Positions 9,401 to 15,835 of a DNA stretch of 38,662 nt are shown here, piece after piece. Numbering within the stretch: the first letter of the stretch is position 1; each line of letters starts with the position of its first letter. Both the position numbers and the translations under genes were made by a program. Below the pieces are notes generated by a model. That model saw only the letters and a program-made list of their open reading frames with translations. It had not been told where the DNA came from and did no database searches. Origin of the DNA: Hymenobacter crusticola (GTDB lineage Bacteria > Bacteroidota > Bacteroidia > Cytophagales > Hymenobacteraceae); contig NZ_MTSE01000032.1 in the NCBI RefSeq assembly GCF_002154225.1, forward strand, positions 1-38,662, read 5' to 3'.

Positions 9401-11079
9401 CTGCTATATGGGATAGTGCTACATATGAGCAACGTATGGCTTTAGCAGCTACCCTAAGCAGTCGCTCAGTTTTAGTGGATGAAGAGGTTTATGAGCACTC
9501 CGGACGTAGAATACGACGTAATAATTTTGGCAAAGCTGTTCTACCTTATCTAGTTGCTTTGACGCCTGCTCGGCTGATAAGCTTTCCCGCACTTTTGCAA
9601 TTAAGTCAACAGCTACAGCGCCGCTGGACAAAGGTGCCTCTTTATAAACCTAGTGCCAGGGAAAAAGTCACTCAGGTGAGTGATCCTTCCCCTGCTTTGT
9701 CGTGGAAGGTGGAGGTATTAGGCTCTAGTAATTGGTTACAAGCCTTACGCAAGTACCGTAAGAAAGAAGATCGCTTCTGGGAGGAAGCAGGAACGTATAA
9801 GGGTCTTTGTCGACACCTAGCAGAGCTGGTGAAAGCAAATCCAGTGGGTTATGTCCCTTTGTTAAAATACCTAATTGAACATCAAGACGAAAGCGTTCCT
9901 CGGCTGCTATCGGCATTGAATGAAGTATCTCCTGAAGTAGCATCCCCTTTGATTGAACAAGCCCACCAACGGCATCTGCTTACGGGCGAAGCCGTTCAGA
10001 ACTTGCGCCGTACAGCCATAGCTAAAATAACAGGCAAGAAACCAGAAGTTGACCCGGATGAGATCCGGAAGAACCTCACTGTTATCCGAGCCAATTTAGA
10101 TTCTTCTACCACTGTATCTGGTGATGGAATAACGTTGCTGATGGCTGGCCTCAACTCTAAAGGTGGCAATGCAGCTTATCATATACTTAGTGAAACAATA
10201 CCTGCTAGCGTCCTGCCAGAAGTTCTAGCTACGTTACAATTAGTAGCGGCGGAAGGGTCTCGCTATGTTCGAGCAGGAGCCGTGCACTACTTAGCTATGT
10301 TATTGAATGCTAAGGTATCTCCTCAACAAACCCTCAGTTTGCTCTCAGATCTAGTCGGCACTGACTACGCCTTATTCGAACCCGGGTTGTGGTCCCTACA
10401 ATACTTAATTTGGCGCGATTACGAAGCCGTATTGGCGCTTCTTAAACAAGCTATGTCCTGCCCGCAGGCGTATAAACCAATCACACAACTTCTGACAGTA
10501 GCATGGGGGCATCAACAACCTGGCGCCCGAGAGTTGCTGAATACCTTATGGGAGGTTGATCCTGAACTCCGTGCAACTTCTTTGGAATTGCTTATGGATG
10601 GGTATGAACACGGGAACTGGCCAGATAAGCATATTTTCTATGAAGGATTTACACTCTTCCTTACTCCTGCACCTGGTGAAAAGCTCCGACGCGCCTATGA
10701 TTCTACCTTTATCCATCTTCCAGCCGAAGACTTTAATCTTATCTTCCCATTAATAGGATCCTATTTGGAAGTATGTGCCACGGAATTCGATCGAGATCAT
10801 TTTCTAATAGAGTATTTGGCGAAGAGTGTCCATAATTATCCAGCTCAGTGCGTAGAAGTACTACAGGTGCTCTTCAACCAGATTCCAGTTGACCAAACGT
10901 ATTGGCCTGCGAAAAAAGGCTTAGAAATACTTATTGAAGCCTATACGAGCTTGTCACATCAAGGAATGAATAATCAGGGAAGTAAGAAAGCGTTAGACTT
11001 GTTTGATCATCTTCTAAGCCGCCCAGATTGTCGAAACGACTTGGGAGAAGTATTAAATCAAGTACAAACAGTTAAATAA
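6460..11079 (+). CDS. NACHT/STAND ATPase with N-terminal nuclease-like domain (Avs-like defence protein)
   Basis: This 1539-aa protein has the three-part plan of bacterial STAND antiphage sensors. Residues 1-130 look like a DUF4297/Cap4-type PD-(D/E)xK nuclease domain: a D64-D65 pair in IDDLVIYY is followed by VEYVSLKY, where S79-L-K81 stands in place of the usual E/Q-x-K. The NACHT core follows, with Walker A GGAGVGKT (312-319), Walker B VVLIDQLD (380-387), a sensor Arg in LSCRTFD (about 423) and the winged-helix motif FFHQTFFEYLFARQF (581-595). The remaining 900 residues are predominantly helical, resembling HEAT/TPR-like repeats, and would be the ligand sensor. It would oligomerise on sensing a phage component and trigger its effector. 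It stands alone, lies next to a DarTG module and recombinases, and is more AT-rich than the core genes, so it was probably acquired. The NACHT call is strong; the nuclease call is moderate. Confidence 0.85.
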   Translation: MSRKGGSANLSGVQYQQLYTASRFAHAIVTDEVATLRPEEHKYLLPRPAIGDSSSKSPQPSAIDDLVIYYKDASVEYVSLKYRDGKGSWDAAELRDRHILADFFNQYQFDNDATLLLVSQTPIDRDLEDCIERAHSSDLATLAADMGHGPMKAFEIIATYLKETFKASLDDTIRFLQRVSLRVESAYLIEENLMLRLQPRVEDVEAVKNSLIVLALQAGAGQRTLTPEAIRQELLRQGHPLVVSPNQAAVLEQLHQTSSSLANEPATIGQLPPHHIVRPEVTQLVDWILSPLLPLDEPQLTSAKQKSKILIGGAGVGKTVLLRDVYFALREHHLPVLGLKADRVKGNTKGELLTQIQAAGLHYPLLQALASVASVERPAVVLIDQLDALSLCLSADPRPLRSYTELLNELYKLSHVRLVLSCRTFDLTYDPDLAPFQQAQRVELSPLSYAQVKETLQATAVHKDFSSLSPALLDLLRVPLHLALYCALDDEARFGASITSVQELYHLLFDHYLVSRKRLPITIETTRVKHYLTQLAEAMYTAQTLTLPAFRYQEQDKEVCDYLCSRGVLALTSQRPQQLSFFHQTFFEYLFARQFVLSDQSLDNFVLASNQGLFQRSLIQQVLLYLRNENPISYATALEQLLTSPHCRFHIKLLLLQHVASQLSPTVSERELVAHLILPDKVLQLPFIEAARTKEWVTWLAASPVFEALVPTLTVLNEAHIGRALFWNLVNQMPAVALQHISSFPVSPHRSEWIIWLLGSLKQFNIPLFIPLFDATFVRPLSAAQQFRFWHILVDATESLPDWTATKVYQELALWPTPHGHNAHQDDHIQAEIVEKLYETAPAVGVKLSNKLLRTWIKQENRYREFAKWDQSRKYLLFPQPFFLERRYRESDTPHNAPEAICHYLRKHILDPTQWQAEPYRQLIRKWANSRTKVLVELALIAISTHPTDFREDAIKLFTKLGWFTTVAYTYLGYLTSQILPAIWDSATYEQRMALAATLSSRSVLVDEEVYEHSGRRIRRNNFGKAVLPYLVALTPARLISFPALLQLSQQLQRRWTKVPLYKPSAREKVTQVSDPSPALSWKVEVLGSSNWLQALRKYRKKEDRFWEEAGTYKGLCRHLAELVKANPVGYVPLLKYLIEHQDESVPRLLSALNEVSPEVASPLIEQAHQRHLLTGEAVQNLRRTAIAKITGKKPEVDPDEIRKNLTVIRANLDSSTTVSGDGITLLMAGLNSKGGNAAYHILSETIPASVLPEVLATLQLVAAEGSRYVRAGAVHYLAMLLNAKVSPQQTLSLLSDLVGTDYALFEPGLWSLQYLIWRDYEAVLALLKQAMSCPQAYKPITQLLTVAWGHQQPGARELLNTLWEVDPELRATSLELLMDGYEHGNWPDKHIFYEGFTLFLTPAPGEKLRRAYDSTFIHLPAEDFNLIFPLIGSYLEVCATEFDRDHFLIEYLAKSVHNYPAQCVEVLQVLFNQIPVDQTYWPAKKGLEILIEAYTSLSHQGMNNQGSKKALDLFDHLLSRPDCRNDLGEVLNQVQTVK

Positions 11080-11642
11080 GACGAACTAATAGAAATTTAT
11101 ATCTTCTTAAGTACAAGGATAAGCAGCGAGTTATAGATACCTATCAACGCTAATGGCTACTTCTGATTACATAATTTTGATAGATCATCATTATTATGAA
11201 GTAAACTTGAGGTGGTCTAATTGCGCGGAATAGTTTAGGTTGTTGTTAAAAAAGTTAATGAGCATTATAAAGTAGTTAATAGGCAATGCAGGAATGTAGC
11301 CGTTGGTGAGTGTAGCAGTCAAAGTCGTCCGTAATGCTGACCTGAGCACCGGCTAAGTTGATAAATATGGGCCACTCGCGAGTTTCCGGCTCTCAACTTG
11401 GGCATTATTGTAGCATCCCCCACCTCGATTCTACGAGCGCAGCGTTAGAGGTACTGCCGCAGTGCTGACTACCTCGATCCGAGTGCACGAGTAAGCCAAC
11501 TACGGGCTGCTGACTCAGCAGACTTGTCAATCTCGTTGTGCTTCTTGTTCACGGATTGTAAAATCACGCTTATGTAGCATGTACGAGTATCTGCCAGAGC
11601 TTTATTAGTTATAATAGTAGCTTTCTTAATCCAGGGCAGTTC
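11080..11642. other. Intergenic region upstream of DarTG
   Basis: About 560 bases between the NACHT ATPase stop and darT. I see no gene I can support. An 88-codon reverse frame at 11469-11735 overlaps the darT start and looks like a by-product. The promoter of darTG should lie near the 3' end, where TAGCTTTC around 11618 resembles a -7 element without a good -33 partner. Confidence 0.35.
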
Positions 11643-12275
11643 ATGCTTCAGCCGATTCCCACTCGCATCTACCGGATAACCCACCTCGATAATCTCCTGA
11701 CTACATTGCAGTATGGTTTGTTTTGTCGCAACCACTCTGCCCCACCAGTCACTAATTACCGTAATATTGGCGACGCTGACCTGACCAGCCGCCGGGGAAA
11801 CCGAGTGGTACCCGTTCCCCCAGGTGGCGTCCTAAACGACTACGTGCCGTTTTACTTGGGCCCACGTGGCCCTATGTTGTTTCGCATCAGCAAACACAGC
11901 CCCCAAGCCGACATTATATACCTTGTCAGCCATGTCCAACACCTTCAGCAATTGGATATACCCTTTGTTTTTACGGCCGGTCACGCTTACGACATACTTA
12001 CCACCGACGACCAATATTATACCGACCCTGCCGACCTTGCATCATTGGAATGGGCTGATATTTATGCAAAACCGATGTGGAAATCAACTATTCAGAACCC
12101 TCATCTTCAACGACATAAACAAGCTGAATTATTGGTACACAACTTTGTGCCTGTGAATGCTTTGGTTGGAATTGGTGTTTTCACTGAGCATATTCGCACC
12201 CAGGTTGAGCAAATGGTTTATCAGGCTGGCTTAATACTGCCCGTGGCTGTAGTCAAAGATTGGTACTACGAATAA
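11643..12275 (+). CDS. darT: DarT-family DNA ADP-ribosyltransferase toxin (DUF4433)
   Basis: This 210-aa protein is a DarT toxin, which uses NAD+ to ADP-ribosylate a thymidine base in single-stranded DNA at a short sequence motif, blocking replication. Family landmarks are the N-terminal IYRITHLDNL (NAD-binding His/N region), the N(Y)RNIGD and LTSRRG segment with conserved Arg50/51, the PMLFRISK strand, and the catalytic Glu in QAELLVH (E162). All are present, so the enzyme looks intact. Length matches the family (about 200-220 aa). The next gene, 16 bp downstream, encodes the DarG antitoxin, which confirms the call. Its place beside a NACHT ATPase suggests an antiphage island. An earlier start is unlikely because ATG 11643 gives the usual N-terminus. 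Confidence 0.93.
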   Translation: MLQPIPTRIYRITHLDNLLTTLQYGLFCRNHSAPPVTNYRNIGDADLTSRRGNRVVPVPPGGVLNDYVPFYLGPRGPMLFRISKHSPQADIIYLVSHVQHLQQLDIPFVFTAGHAYDILTTDDQYYTDPADLASLEWADIYAKPMWKSTIQNPHLQRHKQAELLVHNFVPVNALVGIGVFTEHIRTQVEQMVYQAGLILPVAVVKDWYYE

Positions 12276-12291
12276 GCTCATTCCCATCCTC

Positions 12292-13323
12292 ATGTTACTG
12301 AAAGCAGAAGGAAATTTGTTGCAAGCATCCGTCGATGCCCTTATCAACACCGTCAATACGGAGGGGGTAATGGGGAAAGGCATTGCCTTGCAGTTCAAGG
12401 AGGCCTTCGACCTCAACTACCGTCTCTACCGCCAAGCTTGTAAGGAACAGCGTGTCCGCGTAGGCGAAATGTTCGTCACCGAAACCCACGAGCTGGTTAG
12501 TCCGCGCTTCATTATCAACTTTCCCACCAAGCGGCACTGGAAGGAACGCTCCCGTATCGAGTACATCACTGAAGGCCTCGCAGACCTGAAGCGTGTCATG
12601 GCGGAGCATGGCATCACCTCGGTAGCCATGCCACCCCTGGGCTGCGGCAATGGGGGGCTAAATTGGAACCAGGTGCGGCCCATCATCGAGCAGTCCCTTG
12701 CCGAGGTTACGATTCCCATCTACCTCTACGAGCCTTCCGATACGGTTTCCAAGCGGGAACGCCAACCCACCGCCGACGCCCAAAAGCTGACTCCTTCCCG
12801 CGCTATGCTGCTGGCCGCTATGCGGGCTTATTCATCGCTCGGCTACAGTCTCAGCCTGATTGAAGTGCAGAAGCTGGCTTACTTTCTCCAGCGTCTGGGC
12901 GAGCCTCTCAAGCTGAAGTTCGAGAAGGCCCAATATGGCCCCTTTGCCCATAACCTTAGCTTCGTGCTCCAGCGTATGGATGGTGCCTACCTGCGCGGGA
13001 TGGCCTACAAGGAAGCCAAGCCCTTTGCGGAACTGACGCTGATGGAAGAGAAATTCCCAGAGATTGATGCCTATATGGCGCAACATCTCACCAACCAGCA
13101 GAAGGAGCAAGTAGCCCATCTTACTCAACTCATCGAAGGCTTCGAGTCGCCCCTCGGTATGGAACTGCTGGCCACCGTTGATTACCTACTTGATGCCCGC
13201 GAAGCACACGATGTGCCCTCGCTGGTGCAGGCTGTCGGAGCCTGGAACGACCGCAAAGGCAAAGTGCTGACCCCAGAATATATCGGCTTAGCCTTCGAGC
13301 GGCTTTCGCTCGAAGGCGTATAG
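12292..13323 (+). CDS. darG: DarG antitoxin: macrodomain DNA ADP-ribosylglycohydrolase
   Basis: This 343-aa protein is the antitoxin partner of DarT. Residues 1-148 form a macrodomain that removes ADP-ribose from thymidine in DNA. The GNLL...DALINTVNTEG strand, the GVMGKGIALQF loop (25-35), the conserved Lys80 in NFPTKRHW and the PPLGCGNGGLNW ligand-binding loop (114-125) are all visible. Residues about 165-343 form the C-terminal domain (SLSLIEVQKLAYFLQ, YGPFAHNL), which is DUF4065-like and in characterised DarG proteins binds and blocks the toxin directly. The gene follows darT by 16 bp, so the two are co-transcribed. Its GC content is higher than that of the ATPase upstream. The last codons carry a 10-bp inverted repeat that could act as a terminator inside the coding sequence. 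Confidence 0.93.
   Translation: MLLKAEGNLLQASVDALINTVNTEGVMGKGIALQFKEAFDLNYRLYRQACKEQRVRVGEMFVTETHELVSPRFIINFPTKRHWKERSRIEYITEGLADLKRVMAEHGITSVAMPPLGCGNGGLNWNQVRPIIEQSLAEVTIPIYLYEPSDTVSKRERQPTADAQKLTPSRAMLLAAMRAYSSLGYSLSLIEVQKLAYFLQRLGEPLKLKFEKAQYGPFAHNLSFVLQRMDGAYLRGMAYKEAKPFAELTLMEEKFPEIDAYMAQHLTNQQKEQVAHLTQLIEGFESPLGMELLATVDYLLDAREAHDVPSLVQAVGAWNDRKGKVLTPEYIGLAFERLSLEGV
13291..13317 (+). terminator. Hairpin inside the 3' end of darG
   Basis: GCCTTCGAGC (13291-13300) pairs perfectly with GCTCGAAGGC (13308-13317) around a 7-base loop, ending three codons before the stop. No T tract follows, so its role as a terminator or mRNA-stability element is inferred. Confidence 0.35.
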
Positions 13324-13717
13324 CCTGCCTCGTCATATCTGCATTTGCCTAACTGAGCCAGCTAGGGGAGCATTGGTCTCGTCTTCACTTTTTCAGGACA
13401 ACACAGGCTCTCTTGGTAGATGCGTGCACTTAGCTTGGTCAGGGATCTAAGTGGAATTCCGGGTGCTGGTCACGAATGAATATGCGGGCATAGTCGATCT
13501 TCAATCTTTAGAGTACAACTTTCTCATCGAGTAGAGGCGAAGCTTATACTCGGAGCACTGAACAAGTTTTTTAAACTGTTTTCGGGTGGTTTTACGCCTT
13601 CCTAATGCCCCTGTTTAGGCAGGATGAGTTGTACAATTAAAGGAGGACAACCATTCTACATCCTGAATAACAGCAGTGCTCGCGCCAGATCTGAACGTCG
13701 AAGCGAGCGGTTGGATG
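13324..13717. other. Intergenic region after darTG
   Basis: About 390 bases between darG and the long hairpin. I see no supported coding frame. A GGAGG-like purine run at about 13640 is not followed by a start codon. Confidence 0.4.
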
Positions 13718-13799
13718 ACACGTATCTAGGTGCTAGTACACAGAAAAGCCCTCGCCAAGTAGCGAGGGCTTTTCTGTGTACTAGCACCTAGATACGTGT
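13718..13799. repeat. Perfect 38-bp inverted repeat with 6-base loop
   Basis: The left arm (13718-13755) and right arm (13762-13799) are exact reverse complements separated by CAAGTA. The inner part, AAAAGCCCTCGC with GCGAGGGCTTTT, is a classic bidirectional rho-independent terminator core. The outer 26 bp of each arm extend it far beyond normal terminator length. It sits between darG (plus strand) and a run of minus-strand sequence, a convergent position fitting a bidirectional terminator. The right arm overlaps the end of a minus-strand gene remnant. Confidence 0.85.
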
Positions 13800-13954
13800 T
13801 AAAAGCTGCCTCAATCCGTCTTGCAGATCGAAGTAGCGGGTTAGAGGCGCCTTTTTTGCGGGTACTCGTTGGCCAAAGCCAACAGCCCATGCGCATAGGG
13901 CGCGGCATGTTCTAGGTGATAGGCCGCTCGGCAGGCAACCCCTCGGGGGCGGGC
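13788..13954 (-). pseudogene. Frameshifted remnant of an unidentified gene
   Basis: On the minus strand an open stretch without a start begins after a TGA at 13955-13957. It reads HLEHAAPYAHGLLALANEYP and stops early. In the neighbouring frame the sequence continues as KKAPLTRYFDLQDGLRQLL and ends at a stop at 13788-13790. The two parts join into one sensible amphipathic sequence if one base is added to the six-base A/T run at 13852-13857. This suggests a frameshifted gene end or a homopolymer sequencing error. I do not recognise the family, and the 5' part is lost. The terminal codons run into the arm of the long hairpin. Confidence 0.33.
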
Positions 13955-14037
13955 TCACCTGCCGGCGCTCACTCGTGGCAGGAGTCCGGCTCGCCGCTCT
14001 ACTGCCCGACCCCTAAAAGTTGGGCAAGACCCTTTTG

Positions 14038-14313
14038 CTAGCTAACCGCAGGTACAGCAAGCGACTCGGTCACCTCCAGAACGACGCACTTCTTTAAGGC
14101 AATGCCTAGGGTTTGACAAATCGCCTGGGTATCCGCAAGCGCTTGTGCCGGACTTTTCGTGAGATGCGCTACGACATTGACTGGCAAGGACAAGATCATC
14201 TCTTTCTCCGTCGTCTCTAGAACGTGTGTATAGCCGTAGTCAGGACCCATCAGGGTGTGGCGGACTTTGCCGGGCATGGAGTCGGTGTCAAAAGCAAGTA
14301 GCGTGTGTTTCAT
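14038..14313 (-). CDS. Small hypothetical protein
   Basis: This 91-aa protein has no recognised family. It looks genuinely coding: mixed alpha/beta composition, a clear MKHTLLAFDTD start, an acidic to neutral body and a VVLEVTESLAVP ending. There is no signal peptide or membrane segment. The start at 14313 leaves a 336-bp divergent gap to the likely start of the Crp/Fnr-type regulator at 14650. That gap contains an FNR-type palindrome, so both genes could share control. The function is unknown. Confidence 0.6.
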   Translation of the reverse strand: MKHTLLAFDTDSMPGKVRHTLMGPDYGYTHVLETTEKEMILSLPVNVVAHLTKSPAQALADTQAICQTLGIALKKCVVLEVTESLAVPAVS

Positions 14314-14538
14314 CTGATTTGAATAAGGTTAGTTATTGAACAAGTTGGGGTCCTCTAGCGGGAGGACAAAGCGCTAGAGGTTATGCAAGCCGTTGGTTCA
14401 CCATCGCTTTTTGCGCCTGCTGGCGGTAGCCGCTACCGCCCCAGCAGTAAGGAGGCCTTGCCCTTATCTCGGGTGGTGAATGCGGCACAAACTTCCGGAA
14501 TATAGCCGTTTTGCACTATGATTAGCGTCACAATTGGT

Positions 14539-14554
14539 CTTGATTTTGATCAAG
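14539..14554. promoter_or_regulatory. FNR/Crp-type operator palindrome
   Basis: CTTGATTTTGATCAAG is a perfect palindrome and contains TTGAT-N4-ATCAA, the exact consensus of FNR-type sites. It lies 95 bases upstream of the likely start of a Crp/Fnr-family regulator at 14650, suggesting autoregulation. If the upstream ATG at 14518 were the true start, the site would lie inside the gene. Confidence 0.6.
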
Positions 14555-14649
14555 CGCTTAGTGATGAAAATCAACTCGGCTTCTACCCGTTTCCTGGACT
14601 ACTAAAAAATGATGGATTTGGCAGACAACTACTCCCTTCTTTTAAGGTG

Positions 14650-15681
14650 ATGCAGCTTCTCCTACTGCACCCGCACGAGGAGCAGCGCCGCGCCATCACG
14701 TCTTTATTGTGCTTAGCTGGGTACGAGGTGGTCTCTTTCGGCGAGGGATATCCCGGCATGGAATCCGCTAAGCACCGCCAACCGGCTTTGGTCCTATGCG
14801 CCACGGAGTTGCCCGACGTGGATGGCTATGGCGTCTTGCATTTGTTTCGGTGTACGGCTTCCCTGGCCGCGACGCCCTTCATTCTCCTGGGTCCGACGGC
14901 GACGTGGACCGCTATGCGGCGGGCCATGGAAGCCGGCGCCGATGATTATCTCTGCCTGCCAGTCGTTGCAGGGGAACTCCTGCAAGCAATCGTGGGGCGT
15001 CTCACCCGCTTTCACCGGCTGGCGGCCGAACCGACGGCCACCGGGCATGCGGCGGTGTCCGTCGGGGGATCCTTAGCTTCGCTGGTCACGGATCGTACGC
15101 CGCATCTGGTGACGCGTCGGCACAGTATCTATCGGGAGGGAGACGAACCCAAACGATTGTATTTCATCCAATCAGGTCGTATTAAAACAAGTAAGACCAC
15201 TTCTTTTGGCAAAGAGCTCATTACTAGCTTTTATCAACCCGGCGAGTTCTTCGGCTATAAGGCCCTGCTCGAACAGGCGTGCTACCATGAGTCCGCCGTC
15301 GCGATAGAGGATTGTGTGCTGTTCTACATCCCGGCCGCTGACTTTTTACAACGGGTGCGCTTGCCCGAGGTAAGCCAGCAATTCATTCGCCTGCTAGCAG
15401 GTCGCAAACGCGCCCGCGAGCAGCAATTGCTGGATATGGCCTACCAGCCCCTGCGTCGCCGCGTCGCCAACGCCCTGTTAGGGCTGCACCACCAAGGGGG
15501 AGCCGATGAGGCAACCTCCTGTATTCGCGTGTCGCGCGAAGATCTCGCTGCTGTGGTTGGCATCGCGCCCGAGTCGTTGAGCCGAACCTTGAGTGAGTTT
15601 CGGCAGGATGGCCTGCTAGCAATTTCCTCGCAGGGGATCCGCTTGTTGCAACCCGAGTATCTGCGGCAAGCCGACTGGTAA
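14650..15681 (+). CDS. Crp/Fnr-type regulator fused to a degenerate receiver domain
   Basis: Read from ATG 14650 this is a 343-aa protein: a receiver-like domain (about 1-125), a cyclic-nucleotide-binding-type beta-barrel (about 150-260, RRHSIYREGDEPKRLYFIQS) and a C-terminal Crp winged helix (about 285-343, SREDLAAVVGIAPESLSRTL). The frame is open back to ATG 14518. I prefer 14650 because family N-termini begin with a beta-strand like MQLLLLHPHEEQ, an AAGG precedes it, and the extra 44 residues would cover an FNR-type operator. The receiver has lost the phospho-acceptor Asp (VLCATELPD where VLLDxxMPD is expected) and the conserved Lys (YLCLPV for YLxKPF). It cannot work as an ordinary phosphorylated receiver. 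No Cys cluster for an iron-sulphur centre is visible at the N-terminus, so its signal is unknown. A hybrid histidine kinase follows 154 bp downstream. Confidence 0.85.
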   Translation: MQLLLLHPHEEQRRAITSLLCLAGYEVVSFGEGYPGMESAKHRQPALVLCATELPDVDGYGVLHLFRCTASLAATPFILLGPTATWTAMRRAMEAGADDYLCLPVVAGELLQAIVGRLTRFHRLAAEPTATGHAAVSVGGSLASLVTDRTPHLVTRRHSIYREGDEPKRLYFIQSGRIKTSKTTSFGKELITSFYQPGEFFGYKALLEQACYHESAVAIEDCVLFYIPAADFLQRVRLPEVSQQFIRLLAGRKRAREQQLLDMAYQPLRRRVANALLGLHHQGGADEATSCIRVSREDLAAVVGIAPESLSRTLSEFRQDGLLAISSQGIRLLQPEYLRQADW

Positions 15682-15835
15682 TCCGGATACTGCCTTGGCT
15701 GTAGGTAAGTAGGCTATGGAACGGCCAACTGCTTTCTGCGCAAGATCCTGGCTGATCTTGGTACGTTTTCTGAAGTCTTTTCTATTTTACTCAAGACCAG
15801 TCACCTACAGCATTACGCGCCTGCCTTCCAAGCCT

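Noticed and set aside
11469..11735. Reverse-strand 88-codon frame upstream of darT
   Set aside because: It overlaps the start of darT and has no recognisable motif or supported promoter.
14518..14649. Longer N-terminus for the Crp/Fnr-type regulator
   Set aside because: The extra 44 residues match no receiver N-terminus and contain the FNR-type operator.
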